NCBI GenBank assembly: GCA_037833965.1
Contig: AP031353.1
Coordinates: forward strand, 5,210,501-5,274,500
Length of the DNA: 64,000 nt
Reading direction: 5' to 3'
From: Marchantia polymorpha subsp. ruderalis
Taxonomy: Eukaryota; Streptophyta; Marchantiopsida; Marchantiales; Marchantiaceae
The position numbers and the translations under genes were made by a program. The first letter of the stretch is position 1. The number at the start of each line of letters is the position of its first letter. The notes beneath the pieces are model-generated. The model was not told the DNA's origin and did not search any database. It was given only the letters and a program-made list of their open reading frames with translations. Positions 26,501 through 40,989 of the stretch are shown here, piece after piece.

Positions 26501-28430
26501 ACTTCCAGAGGAGAAGTTAAAATGAAGTTCACTGAATAGTATAAAATGTTCTCAAATGAAACAACCAACATAAAACAAACATAATTTTAGATCTTTGGTG
26601 TGCAAATTGAAGTTGTGAAAACAAAACACAACTAAACAGTTCATTCATAAAAAAATGTGGTGTTAAAAAACCTATTATAAATGTATTACTCATGTATCAA
26701 AACTTGTTAATATTATTTATTTCAATTTTAAAACATCAACTTAATTTATAAATATATTCAATAATTATTTGTTTACATTGAAAAAATATGGATCAATATA
26801 TTATATCAACATATAACACATCTTACACAGATCAACATGACATATATTAGTACATTACAATTCACATTTTAAACAATTTATATTTCAAATTACAAAAATT
26901 CAATATTTTTTTATTTTTTAATAAATCATATGAAAAAACACGATTATTTTGTATGTAGTATTAAAATAAATATTTTTATAATAAAGATATAATTTGGGGA
27001 CAAATTTATGATTATAGTCGTATAAATTTCATCAAAAAATTTCAATCCTATGATGATATACCTTAAAAAATATACATTTAAGTGTGTATAATAATTATTA
27101 TGTTTATTAAAAATGTGATAAAAAATAAATTCCAATATTTTATAATCGAGAAGAAATAGCAATGTTGAAACATCTAGATGTAGATAACATTTCAATATCT
27201 CATGAATGAAATATATTATTTGAAATATTTCCACCATTATTCATTTGGCTGATTCATAACATTCTACTTCTTTGTTGTAAACACTAAACTCTAATCATCT
27301 TTGAACTAAGATATTTTTTTACACACCAGATTAGGTTATGACTTGTGTGATGATCTGTTTATAATAATAGTGTGATGAAGCAATAATGCTGGTGCGGATT
27401 TTGTTTCATTTTGAAAAATAATAATTTATAATCTTAAAACTCTATCTCTGGTTGTTTATTTGATTTGTTTTCCTGATTCTTCTTCTCATGATATACAATT
27501 TTAATTTTTTAATTTTTTAATTTGCACAAACTCATCATGAAAAGTGTATAATACCCTACAAATAGATTGTACATTTTTTAAAAATTATACGTTTAAAATT
27601 ATTTGTTATATTTTTAAAGACATTTCACAATGTTCATCTTTGAGTTTTAAAACCATTAGGTATATTTAGATTATTATGAAATAATCATGTTTTTCAATCA
27701 TAATTTCAATTGATTACAAAATCTCACACAAAATGTATCAACATCCAAATTTCTTGTAAAAATTTCTTTGTCAAAGAAAAAATCGTAATAAAATTAAAAC
27801 CATTATATTAAACTTATTACTATCTATGTAATTTATTATCTGAACTTAACTCATTAATTTTAAACTAAAATTTTGCATTTTAAATTAATTTATTTGAGTC
27901 AAATCTCATATAAAATACACATTTGAATTATGAGTTCTCTAGTGATCTAATTTAAAAGTTCAAAACCTCTGAGTAATTCTAAAATCATTTCAAATATGCA
28001 TTTCCACTCTCTAACTCTACAACATTAAGAAAGAGTGCGAAATCACTGAATGTTTCTTAAAGTTTTAGCTTTTGTCAATTTATTTTGTAGATTTTTTTAG
28101 TTGGATGGATTTATTTCTGATTCCACATTATAGAATAAAACTATTCATTTAACTCGTTTTTGAGAATCACAAATTACTGTCCCTCGTATCCAATCAATGC
28201 ACTCCTCTCCAAATCAATCTGGTAGTTATCTGTCGTTTCACCCTATTTGATTACCATTTTGATTTTTGGACATTTTAGCTCCTTGGTTTTTCTGACTCTT
28301 TGACACCTTGACTCTTCAATTTTCTACATACTTGGTTAATGTCAACTGTTTGATAACTGGAAATAAAAATTTTGGGTTTTTTCCAATCTATTGACTTTCA
28401 TCTTTTCAAAGTCTTATAAAATTTCATCCA
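26501..28430. other. Very AT-rich spacer
   Basis: Long A/T-dominated sequence with only low-complexity frames rich in Ile, Phe, Asn and Lys. No motif survives well enough to name an element. Confidence 0.5.
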
Positions 28431-28897
28431 GGCATTTCATAGCGGTTACGTGGAAGTAAATAAAGTCGCTTCCTTTCCGCAGCATAGAGTCGTCACCATC
28501 GGAAGCAGCTGCTTTGTTGTTTGGTTGGTCGGCAGGTTTCTTGTTTCCTCCGAAGAAATCTCAGGGGAGCAGAGAAGGTTCCTGTAAAGAAACGATGAAG
28601 TGTCAGCATTCCGCGAGCTGTACAGACCTAGTTCTTGTCTCCTGCTCTTATATCGAGAGCGAGCTGAGCGCCTGTCGCAGGCGTCGATGATCTCGATGCG
28701 AGCGCGAGTGCACAGAGCGAGCGTACGTCATTCCTGTGTCTGGACTGTGGAACGATGAGTACGTAGGGCGGGGACGAGGCTGAGCTTCCTAGTGATCGAT
28801 TGTTTCAGACCTCGGCAGTTCATTCGGATCGTACCGACGAGCAGTAGATTTGGTGATTGATAGCTCGCAGGAAAGACACCGAATACGAGAAGCAGCC

Positions 28898-30809
28898 ATG
28901 GAGGCGTTAGCAGCGTCGTCATTCGCTGAGTGCAGGTTGGTGTCGGGAGTTCCGGCCATTTCGGGCTCGACGTCATCATCCAATGTTGTTTCATCTCTTG
29001 CTTTCTCGAGAAATGCTGTTGTTGCGGGGAAGGCGCGAGGCCTGTTTGTGACGCGGTCTTTGGCTTCAAGGCAGCCGAAGAGACTTCCTCTCAATTGCTG
29101 CGCTGCAGATGGAAATGCAGTCGCTACCGAGAGTGCGACGGCGGAGAGTGCAGCTGACGAAGTGCCGATTGAGAAGCGTAAGCTGATTGGAATTTGAGCT
29201 GCAGTTTGTTAGTATATATCTCTCCGTTTTATGTTTGCAAATCTTTAGCAGCGATTGGGGTGTAACGAAGCTTCAAACGTAAAGGCAGACGGAATATTGG
29301 GTCCCATACTTACAGATGCGTGAAAGAGATTGCGAGACAGAGATGGATGTGTTCCTTTCGTGTAGAAATCCGGTTTGTTGATGCACAGACTTTGAGCCGT
29401 GGACCTGTGAATTTTTCCTGGTGTCAATTTAGATCATCGGATGGTGAGTGATAAGTTCGTATCGTGTATGGATTGTTTGGACGGTTGCAGGATACCCGGC
29501 ATTCCCGTCTGTACTAGATATCAATGCCATCCGAAACATCCTACCTCACAGGTAAATCAACAACTGCCGGGGCCAAATCAGGATCAGGTCGAACCAAACT
29601 TACGTCGTGATTTTCTTTGCTGCTCTGAAAAAAGTGAGTGCGGAGGACTGAAGCCACTCCAAAACCCGGATATCAAGAAAGTGTGAAAACGGGCCGCGTT
29701 GACGTTCGAATTCATGGTCCTGATTTTTACATGCCTGTCTGGTTTGATTTCAGATTTCCATTTCTATTAGTGGACAGAGTGATCGAGTATAACCCTGGCG
29801 TTTCAGCGGTTGCTATCAAGAATGTGACGATCAATGACAACTTCTTCCCTGGTCACTTTCCCGATAGGCCAATCATGCCTGGAGTCCTCATGGTTGAAGT
29901 GAGTAGCCTGTTTTTTTATTTTTTTTGGTGTAATGATTTTCACATTCCATCCAGATGTTTTGCCCCTGGTGTTACCAAACTTCTTGCCTGTGCTTCTCAT
30001 TTTCTTCTTAATTTTATAGCATGTCTGTATTGTTGTCGTCACCGTCAGTATCAGATCTTTTAATCTACGAGTTTTCCGAAGTATTTTAATGGAAACCTTC
30101 GAGAAAGGGCGACTATGCATAATACACATAATCGTCACCTTAAATATAACAGAGGACTTAATGCAGCTCACGGCTGCCTCAAGAGCTCCTGTGTTTTTCC
30201 GAGAAATGTATGGCAACTTACCAGAACATTTATTCTAGCCAAGTAAAAGAAATTTTAAGGACTCAGCAGATTGTGTGCACAAAAGCTTAGCTGGGTGGGG
30301 TCTTTATATTTTCACATCCTTTTTGTTTTCTGAAAAATCCATAAAAGTCTCAAGATGTGTTTCTTAGATCTCAGATTAACTCAAACAAGGTACTTGAGAT
30401 GATGAAGAGAGGTTGAAATCTTTGAGCATATGAGGCAGTTGACAGGAAATCTTAATTGTACGTATCTAATAAGGACAGGGATGCCTGAGACAACCAAAGA
30501 GCCATACTACGGTCTACATTTTATACTTCTCACACGAGGACGGCGTTTCTGCAGGCAATGGCCCAAGTGGGCGGTATTGTTATGCTTCAGCCTGATGTGG
30601 GAGGCTCAAAGGAGACGTTCTTTTTTGCTGGAGTCGACAAAGTGCGCTTCAGGAAGCCTGTCATCGCTGGAGATACTCTTGTGATGCGGATGAATCTTAT
30701 CAAGCTCCAAAAGCGATTTGGAATAGCCAAAATGGAAGGGAAAGCATATGTCGGTGGTGTGGTGGTATGTGAGGGTGAGTTTCTGATGGCTCTAGGAAGC
30801 GAGGAGTAG
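28898..30809 (+). CDS. FABZ: 3-hydroxyacyl-ACP dehydratase FabZ, plastid precursor
   Basis: The four exons 28898-29177, 29491-29551, 29754-29898 and 30555-30809 join in phase to 246 residues, ending at TAG. FabZ removes water from (3R)-hydroxyacyl-ACP to give trans-2-enoyl-ACP in the plastid type II fatty-acid synthase. Residues 1 to about 90 are Ser/Ala-rich with few acidic residues early on, typical of a chloroplast transit peptide. The mature hot-dog domain begins near [20 protein letters not shown]. The active-site block [20 protein letters not shown] is complete, with catalytic His148 and Glu162 spaced 14 apart as in bacterial FabZ. The intron after Glu162 splits the catalytic helix from AMAQVGG. 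I chose the ATG at 28898 because it opens the transit peptide and has G at +4. A single-copy-style housekeeping gene; no break seen. Confidence 0.95.
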
Positions 30810-33800
30810 TGTTACTGTGATTACTGTAATTTTGCCAATTCTCATTACACCTCTTGCGGTCCGAGCATCTGGAATCCCAAGTTAGAGACCAAGTTATGCC
30901 GTGTGTAGTAATCAGTTCGTAATTCAGAGCAAACCTTCGTCTAAAATCGTTGATGTGAGTTCAAGGAGTATGACTGCACCCAAAATGAGTTTCACGAGCT
31001 AGGCTGACATTAGGGTGGAGATTTATTTTTTCTATTCCTTAGATTCATCACATGCCACCCTCGGCGGAATTAGGTAGCCTTTTCTGTCCATTATGAAAGG
31101 ACCGTATTGTTGAACTCTGCCAAAGACCAATGCGGTCGACCAAAGGTAATTCACGTTAAGCTGACAAGTTTGCCGACCAACAGAGATCTCGTGTTCATCT
31201 TTCTCTTGTTGTATGACATACCGACTTCACAGAATACGGTCAAAGACCGATGGAAAAATGCTATGTCAATCGTACATCTCATTTCCATGTAACTTAGTCG
31301 GCCAATCCTTGACGAGTATTTTTATTTCTATCTTTGTGTGTCCAACATTACGTGCACGTTGCACCGTACCACTATAAGGGTGAGCGTACGGAAGTTTTAC
31401 GACCATTATGTGGCTCCATTTGTGGATTCCCTATTGTACCCCAACAAACATGTCACGTGTGGCTTTCTTCCCGTCTGAACGAAAAGAAGTTACCTGGGAG
31501 CGAAAAGAAGTAAAGCAACTCTTTCTATTCACTGCGTAAATAGAGAAATCTGTACGTGTCGTAACGTTTCCAATGATCACCCGAAATTTTAATTCCGCCA
31601 GAGCTTTTTCCACAGACTCTGTATGCGGCCCCTATCCAAGAAATCGACATAGTCCAGAGCAGTAACAAACGATTCTCACATGTATATGTGCTTGTCTCCG
31701 TTATCGCCAGTTGACCACACGCAATACATGCAGACGCCTGCATCCGTAGAATAATTATGTGCTCGTTTGGAACTGGATTGCCGAGGAGTGACGTCCATTC
31801 AAAGGAAATACTCAGAATTGGGAAGGATCTAAAGTCAGCTTTGGACACACACGACCCTTGCATTTGCGATTTTGTGGTCTCTACCATATGATGCTCTTCA
31901 GACTTCACCTTGCCTATTACGGCGCAATGCTACCGGATGTCGTGGTTGACTGGGGGCCTGCCGAGATGGATCCCTGTCTTGAGCAGCGACTTGATAATAT
32001 GTACCCCGACGCAGCTCGTGCCATCCTGCAATCAATTGACTGAGAGCAATGATTAGGAAATGAGAAGGGCCTGTATTGGATCCCATCATTAGTCTTTCCT
32101 AGCCACACCGTTCCCTGATGAGTGCAGTCGGTGTTTTATATATATTCTTAACTATTTTGTCTTACATGCGTGGTGGTATTTCAACATGCTGGCTACCAAC
32201 TGAGCATGACACATTGATTTTGCATGATGGATCAGTCAAGGCGTTCTTTTTACTCACTAGTAGACAAATCTATTCCTGAATTATGTTAAGCAAAGTAGAT
32301 CTCAGTCCTGAGCCTTAGTTGCTAAATAAGAAACCACACGTGGTATCAGAATCAGGTGGGTAGTGGTATACGGTTTCTTATTTTGCAATATTTTCGTAAA
32401 CTTCCATAATTTCATGTTTTGTAGTTTATTCTATTTCAGATATAATATGCCGATAAATTGCTCATGTCTATTTTTGCTAAGATTATCGTCAGAAATGGGA
32501 TGTAGTCCACCCGAATCTTTCAGAAAATATCCACAGGGAATTTTATTACTCGGACAGTTAGTAGGATACCGAAGGGTTGACATTTGTATCTTCACAATTT
32601 CACATGACTGCGGATATGTTCTACATCCTGTACAAAATATGACATACACTAGACAGTGAACATCTGATTAAATGTATGGAAAAACCTTTTCAACGCTACA
32701 CCGCAAACAGGAACAGTTTCGACTCTATTTATCCAAGTGATCACTTTAGCCCCATGATTACTGAAATTCCCATTTTGTGCTGGAATGATGAGCAAACGAA
32801 AACGAAAGATCTATGTAGAACTAAACGAAGACTAAAAAGAAATATCTTTCTCATACAATCTGTGGTCGGATGGTGGATCCATACAACGTGGCTGCTATCC
32901 TGGCAGTTGCAACACATATACACTGAACTTCATCCGCCAGCTGCCTATGCTCACCAACTATCCTTCCCCTTCAAGACTAAGGAAATTAATTTGACTTTGT
33001 AACAATTAACCGTAATATGAATAAAGGTTTATTATTTAAACTCCTCAGATTACGCATCGAGGTTAAATGAACTGTTTGATATCCTTAATGTGTATTCTAG
33101 AAAGTAACATTCAAACTTTTACCTTCTTTTTCCCCTTCTCACATGGCACTCAATCACATATCGAATCGCCATGCCATCAGTATTTTATTTTTTCTCATTT
33201 ATCAACCTTCGCTTTATCTTTCATTATCTTCGGATTTTCGGTTCTGGTTTCTGGCGTCCTAGCTTTCATGCTGCATCATAATGAATCACATACGTGTCTT
33301 CACAATATATGACGAGTGAGAATATCATGGTATGTCCTTTTCGATGCTTAAGTAGCTAGAAGCATCTTTGATGTGCCTTCGAGTTTCTCGCTTCGACGTT
33401 ATAAACAAAAAAACTCGCTTAATTTTTCGCTCATCTGGATAAGACTACCCAGAAACTCCGTCTTTTCTTTATGTCTTGTGATTTTTCAATAACCTTGTGA
33501 ACGTGTAAATCCCAACATAGTTTCTGGTACAAATGCTGATCATCACGTCATGATATGTTTCAGCATGTAATTCTACCACGGATCATATTCAGGAATAAGA
33601 GTTCGGATATTACGTCTAGAAGGTGTTTCTATGACCTCACCGAATCCTTTTCCAAAAAAATAATGAAGCCAGATAGGGCTGCATCCCAGGTGTGAACATG
33701 GATCATACGATGTGACCGAGGTAGAAAATGGACGAGGAAATCCTAAACAGGGGTGCCTAATCGGAGACCATCGAATACTTTCTCGCACTGACGCAATTCT

Positions 33801-34870
33801 TCACCACCTAGCCACGAGAATGAGAATGAGACACAACTGTTCCACAAATTGGCACAAATTTGCAGAGCTTCGTGGAACAACAGTGTGATTCTCAGACCCT
33901 GTCGTGACTCACCACAGTTCCGTCCACTCCCAAGTAGATTTATTTTACTCCCTCGGTGGGCGAAGGAGGCCGGTTCCAGTGAGCTACTGGCGTCGAGACG
34001 AGGGACAGCGGGTCCACATTACAGCATTGACAAATGCGTCATGGGCGAGAGGTCCGATTGGCCGAGGCCACCAGAGCCCCACCACCGCGCTCTGACAGTT
34101 TGTGACCAAAGCAGAAAGCCGTGGATGTCGGCCGGAGAAGCCCAACTGGCCGAGTCTTAAAGCCTTGACTGTGTAAACGGTCGACAAACTTCCGTGTCTA
34201 CGTGGTAAGAAGTTGGATTGACTACGTAAAAGTCCACCCGAAAGGCATCTGCGGTATGTGGGAAGGTTCAAACCTGTCAGAAGCGTGGCAATCCTTTACA
34301 GTTGGGATATAATATAGAAACGAGTCGGTCCGGCTGTACAGAAACAGTAACTCCCAACACTTGCTGCCTCTAAATTTGGTGACGCGCTCTCGGCCTAAAA
34401 AAAGTCCTTACCCTCTCTGAGTTACCTGAACCCTCCAAGTTTCTAGACTGCCACGCGTGCAGATTCTCGGGTCGAAGGTGGTGACTCCAGCCCATCCGAG
34501 TGCGTTATCGTGCTCTTCGCCTTCGGCCTTTTCTTTCGGTCCTGCCCACTCCAGCTTGATACAAGCACATCCTCGGCACTACGACACTTTTCCTGCTTTC
34601 CAGTAAAGGACAGATGTCGCCATCGAAGGTGATCGATTCGCAGGTATCCTAGTGGCTATAGCTCATGCCTATTATGAGTTCTGGAGAATGTACGAAGGAA
34701 AGTAAGCAAAAGATGAGAAGTGGTACATGTTGATACCAAATGACGACTGTGGGGTAATACTCCGATAGAATGACAAAATCTCCAACTGCACTTCATATTT
34801 TCACACTATTTACTTCTAATGGCAATAACGGGATATTTTTTTGTTTCAAATTTTGAATAAAAATTCTAGC
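30810..34870. other. Intergenic, no supportable gene
   Basis: The first part is the 3' flank of FABZ. A plus-strand frame ending at 32043 (61 codons, with acidic YGAMLPDVVVDWGPAEM) has coding-like composition but no family, partner exon or clear splice site. A GC-richer block at 33550-34650 contains overlapping frames on both strands without motifs. I see no RNA gene. Confidence 0.4.
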
Positions 34871-37800
34871 TACCTTAATTCATGTGTAAGGATGCAGAGA
34901 TTTCTGTTGTCCGTCAGGACGGAAAATTTGTATTACTTGTTGACCAGCCGTCCAATCAATTGGGATTAGTGAATATTTATGGTTAGCAATGAGTATAATT
35001 TCAATGTACAAGAGATGTGATAACATATATACTACATTAGATAGTTTCAGAAATTTTCTATCCAAAATCCTGGATGGAGTATGTATAATAATACAACCAA
35101 CCAATTTATACAAGTTAACCGATTATCCCAATTCTTTAACCGTAGCATTTGAGATCCATAGAATATTTGGATCAAACTTTATTGCTAATGCTTGCTTTAT
35201 TTATCATTTTCGTTTCAATTCTGAGTTTTTTTTTGAATTCTTTAAAATAAATTTTTTTAAAAATAATAATAAATGATTTTAAAATACATGCAATTGAAGA
35301 ATTTGATGAAAAAAAAAAACACAATGCTGTTAGTCTCATGAGAATTAATTTAGCAAAATTCTATTTTCAGATAAAAAAAAATTGAAAATTGGTAAAGTGA
35401 TATTCAAAATTATTGAATATAATATGACTATAACCAAAAAAATACTATTGTTTTATTAAGGTATTTTTTAACTTAAAATTTTCATGAACAAAAAAATATA
35501 AAAAAAAATTGAAGATATAATTTTAATTTTTAATATGAATAAAAAAATGTATACATGTTCTGTGTGACATTCTTGAAATCAACCGTCTTTATGAATCTTG
35601 ATTTTACAGATGAATGATTTTATAAACAAGTATTAATTATAAAATGCTTCTGAAACATTATAAAGGTTTTCAAAAATATACAACTGTCAATTGTTAAGCT
35701 ATTCAAACCATATGATTGCTTTACTTTATACAATGTGATTACAAAACAAATCTCAACTCAAATGAGGTATATTTTGTTGATAAAATAAAATAAATTTTAA
35801 AACACAAAATATAAATAAGTACATAGTTTTTGAAGCCTAAATTATTCGACTATAATATTATTACATCTAATATGATAACACGTGAATAGAAAAGAGAAAT
35901 ATGTATATGAGTTCAATAAATTCACACTAAATCTGAATGCTTTGTAATTAAAAAAAGAAATAAAATATTAAAATCAATACTTGTGTATTTTTTATATAAA
36001 GACATTAAATCAAACCTGTTACATTTTTGAATAAAAATCCATCAGTACGTTTTTACATTATATCCAATTGATACTAGTTTTGTGATGATTTGACTGGATT
36101 TAACTAACATTTTTTTAGATTATTACTGAAATTTTTTCTGAATTGTGTAAACTCTTATTGTATATACAAGGCTTTTATGACTCCAATTCATCCATATTAT
36201 TGCATATTTTACACAATAAACCAAATTTCAAACTGTATTAAAATTTTTCTTAAGAAGTAAACTTTTTTTTATTGCTACTTAATGACTTCTTTGGATAAAA
36301 ATATGATTTTATATTAATGTATTAACCAGCAACGTATTTTAGTTATATAAAGAATGCAAAGTGATTTTTTTTATAAAAATTACAACTTCCCCGAAAATTG
36401 ATTTCTCTACTTCAGAATTAGAAGTACATCTAGTCAGAATATTACAAGCAAAGCTCATGAAACTTTTGCGCAATCAAATGCCATGAAAACAAGATTACAA
36501 AATTCTACAAATCAAATACACGCTTATATGAAAATGATGTCTATCAGTGGATTCACTTACTAAGAATAAATAACAGAAAATACAATTTTTATAATTTCTT
36601 TTTAGAAGACTAAATTTAAGCACATTATTCAAAATATGCTTTATATGTCACAAAAAATAATGAATAACTAAAATGTGCATTCAAAATAATTGTACAGTAT
36701 AAAGTGAAAAAATTAAAAAGTATTTCTTATCTTTCAAATTTTACATAGGTTTTCCTCAAGCTTACAAAATTTCATTGAACATACTACAGATATAGTAAGT
36801 TTTTATAAATAGTCATATTCACTTAATTTTTTCCAGAAGTTATGATGACGTTTTAGATACATAGATTAGCAAATCAAAAATAAAGCATAAATCATGATTT
36901 TAACATTCTTTTAATTAAACAATATATTTCACGGAATATGAATAGATTTCATGTTAGTATAAATTTCAAATTTTTGAAGCTGCGATCAAGTTGGAAAAGA
37001 AGAATGATAAAATACCTAACATATAAGACCGATGAAAATTTAATGAAAATTTAATATATTTTTCAGTATTTCCAATAAAAGCGAGTAATGTGGATTTATT
37101 TATATTTCCAAAAAAAATAATCTGTTTCAATAACAATTTGTAGTGGATTATATACAATCTTTAATAAGTAAATTCTGTGAAGAATAATTGAATTATATCG
37201 AATAAAGTATCAAAATAAAAGTAGATTCATATTTCTTTTATTGATATATCTAAAATATTAATTTATTAGCTTGCTGGTTTTTTTACTAAAATTGAAAAAA
37301 ATTATAAGTTTTCATGAATCTCACGCTGGATGAGTATATTTATTTATTGTACTGTATATTATTCTTTTGAAACAAGATCATGAAACCCATGCTGATTTAT
37401 GCTAAAGTAAAGCATGTAATTAATAAAATATATCTTTATATAAAATAGAAAAATAAAATAAACTATACAAGATAAAATTTTTATATCAAAATAACAATAT
37501 TTTGAAATTCATCAACCAAGTAAAAAATTATTCTTTATCAGATATTTGGATAGAGCAAAATCTATTAAAATAAATGTTCATAAAATAAACAAGAGTCAAA
37601 TTGCTATTAAACTATCTTATCAACATTAAAATTGAATTTAATTTTGTGACTAAGCATCTTTAAAACATGTAACTCAGCTATACAGCGCTTTAAGATAACA
37701 AAACATCAGATTGCACATTTATCATAATTATATATCTTAGCTTTAAAATATAGTAACACATTTTAGATAATCAACAAATAAAAACTAAAGAATGAAGAAA

Positions 37801-39300
37801 AAGTTCTTTGACTTTTTGTACTAATCCTACATTTCCATCACTTGTAAATGATAGCCATTTTTTCAAAACAGCAATCTTAAATTGACTTATTATAAAGGCT
37901 CAATTAAAAAATGAAGCCAAGTTTTATTTTTTAAAATGCTGTGTTTAAATCTGACATGAATTGTAATTAAAAAAGGGATGGGCTAATTATCCCTCACCCT
38001 ATGCTAATGTGCATGAATCCTCCACTCTTTCTGTGCTTGCGAAGACTATATTACACAACTATAGTAAACATAGGGATAGCTCTGTATAGTATAGTAGGGT
38101 GAGTGATAATTAGCACAAACTGAGGTATAACTAACACCTTATTTAAAAAAACTGTTAGTGTAAACAAATGTTTAAATTATGAATGTACATATAACATATT
38201 TATAAAAGTTAAAATTCGTGCTAAATAAATAATGTTATGATAAACACATATAAATTACATATTATTGATAAACACTTATTTTTTAATATATTAATTATTA
38301 CTAGTTTTCAATTTAGTATTATATTTATGCATATATGATAATAGGATTCATTGATAAAAAAACTGACAAACAAAAATTAGCAACTTTTACTTCTCTTTTT
38401 ATAAATAATATATTAAAGGTAATATGACAAGACCCTAAAAGTTTGGTCTACATCTGTTTAAAATTAGCATTCAGTGTTAGTAAAATGAAAAAAACAACTT
38501 ATTTTTTCATCAATTAACAAAATGCTAATGATTTCGTTAAAAATCTTTGTTTTTATCAAATTTAATTTTAAAAACATATTTGAAATTACATTTGTATATC
38601 TATAACCTTTGATATCATCAATATACAAAATTTCGCTTTGCTTTCTGCATAAAAACATGATCACAAATTTATTTGGAATTTTTATCATTATTACATTTTT
38701 ATAATCATTGGATAATAAATATTTGAGGATTGTCATTCAAATTTATATGGAATTAATTTCAAATAAAAGAAATATATCAATCATAGTTACAATTTTCTTA
38801 ATCTCAACTCAATGTGAAATACATATTTGTCCTTGATTAAGGTTTCAAAAAATTTAAACTAATGAAATAATTGTTAGTCTAATTAAATAATGCATATGAA
38901 ATGATGAGGAGAAATTTTGATGTACTCCATTTTTTATCTTAAAAATTGATACTTATGGTACGAGTTATAGAAAAATTTGTATCAAACAAAAAATTTCAAA
39001 AATTATTGTGTTAATCAGAATACACTTTTATTTATGTAGCAATATGTATTTATGTAGTTCATTTATTTAATCAATCACATAGATAAAGACACAAGGTTGA
39101 AGTTTTAATTCGTAATATTGATGCCATTAACCAGTTTTCAGTATAAGCAGATAGTAAGGATAGCATAAATTCAACAAAATCCTACGACTCTTTAATTCTT
39201 GCTTATCTACCTTAGGTCCCAGAATATCAAATCGTATTGAAGAACATGTTAAGGCGAACCATATCGGTCAGGGGTAGTTCTTTGGCATTCTGTCAGATCT
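34871..39300. other. Extremely AT-rich transposon graveyard
   Basis: More than 4 kb is dominated by A and T with frequent homopolymer runs. Open frames are short and rich in Ile, Asn, Lys and Phe. No domain could be read with confidence. The only structured element I see is the inverted repeat at 37982-38114. Confidence 0.5.
37982..38114. mobile_element. MITE-like element with 20-bp terminal inverted repeats
   Basis: The left end GCTAATTATCCCTCACCCTA (37982-38001) and the right end (38095-38114) are reverse complements with one mismatch in 20, enclosing 93 bp. The inside is clearly less AT-rich than the surrounding DNA. Size and symmetry fit a miniature inverted-repeat element or another palindromic insertion. 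No target duplication is obvious, and no coding capacity is possible. Confidence 0.5.
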
Positions 39301-40985
39301 CCAGTTGTGCTGGAGTACTTAATATCTATTGCGACATTAATGCATAAATCATAATGCAAAATTAATGTCCTCCTTGAATCCATTGATTTATATTTCAGTG
39401 CTTGTTCACTATCACAAATTTCTTTACATTTCCATAAATAGTGTATTTTGTATATGTAGATATAAAATATACACTAACTTGGGAAATGTAGGAATATGGA
39501 AAGATAATATTTCAAGGTAGGAGTGCAAATTTTTATACTGAAGGCAAACATTAGACCCGCCCATATGCTAATGTATCAACGCCATTTTATGAAGGCTAGT
39601 TTGTTTTGCTGAAGTACTCCACCCGACAATTCCATCGTCGACTGAAAGATAGTTCTTTACGTGTGGATGATGTCTGCATGAAATAATGGAGATCTACAAG
39701 CGAACCTTGTGTTTGCGATGTGTTCTTCCATCTTCACAGTAGCTTGAAGCGTAAGCCGTACACAAAATTGACGTGGACATAATTCTTCTATAAAGCATTT
39801 GTGGTGAGATTTCTTTGTGGATAGACTTTTACGTGAAATCCCGTAAGGGTCGAAGGGAAATGAGTTTTTGGACAAGGGTGAAGCAAAAAGCAGAATATAT
39901 TCATCAATATTTCGTGATCTTTTGAAAGAGTTGATTGCATCCAAAATCTTTATCCTTTTTAACAAATGATGCAATACTCCTTTATAATGTCGTGTTGAAT
40001 CTTCATATTTTGGCTCCTTTAAAGTTGATTTTTGGAAATGTACGAACGGAAATTTTCTTGTGTTGAGAAAACGGAGAAGTTTGCTAATTTGGAAAGTTGA
40101 TTTCAATATGGAGAAAGAAAATTCAGTATTATCAAATTGTGAATTTAAGTTTGTGCCTTACAAGAACATCGTTCGGTATGCCAGAAGATGTGCTCATCTA
40201 GGTTTTCTCAAGGAGTCGTGCAAGTGATGTAACCAAGGCAACTTTTACCAAAAGCAAGCCACGTACTTGCGAAACAATTATATTATAATTAATAACTAAT
40301 TGACTTCTGTCAGAAGCATCCATGAAATGCATCAAACCCTGATGAATGTCAATGAGATAAGGAATAGAGAAAACAAAACGAAAGCGATAAAACAAGGAAG
40401 GGACGCCCGTCCCTTCCTGGGAGCAGAAAACATAGTCTCACTCATTGGGCAAGTCTTTATAGACTTTTTGCGACGACATAAATGGACACTCATGCATAAA
40501 AATAAAATCAGAACTGGTTTATAACGAAGGATTTTTTAAGCAACTGTATCGACCGATATGACTTTTCTATAAATTTCAGAGGAACACACTTTATTGGAAG
40601 TATCTTAGGATTCCAACCTGGTAAAGAGATCATGTGCTTTTGTCATAGAACCTCCGCATTACAATGTCTGAGCATTCCATCATTGTGTCCAGTAAAAATC
40701 TTCTCGATAGAAGAACAAGTAGATTATACCCTTTCTTAGTATTAAAAGCAAGCCTTTAAACGGAAAAGCTCTGTGTCTCAGAGATGGTTCCATACCACGG
40801 TAGAAGAATAGCTCACCGCACAAGACAATTGTTTCCACAATAACAATTGGAATTGGAATTGAAATATGCTCAGAAATATTCCAAGACAAATGGAAAAATG
40901 ACAGATTGGGCTAGCGGGTGAGCCACCAGCGGCAGACCGACCAGATGGACCTCGCAATAGTTTTGACCTAGTTCGGCGCAATATT
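39301..40985. other. Spacer upstream of the GAUT gene
   Basis: Moderately AT-rich. A minus-strand open stretch at 40106-39657 has no ATG near its 5' end, no recognisable motif and no exon partners. An 11-bp near-perfect palindrome with a 2-nt centre occurs at 40395-40418. Nothing else is named. Confidence 0.35.
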
Positions 40986-40989
40986 TTTC

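Noticed and set aside
34871..39300. Organelle DNA insertion as explanation of the AT-rich block
   Set aside because: No plastid or mitochondrial gene, rRNA or tRNA could be recognised; decayed transposon DNA fits better.
39657..40106. 149-codon minus-strand open frame
   Set aside because: No ATG near the 5' end, no recognised domain, no splice partner and no promoter sign.
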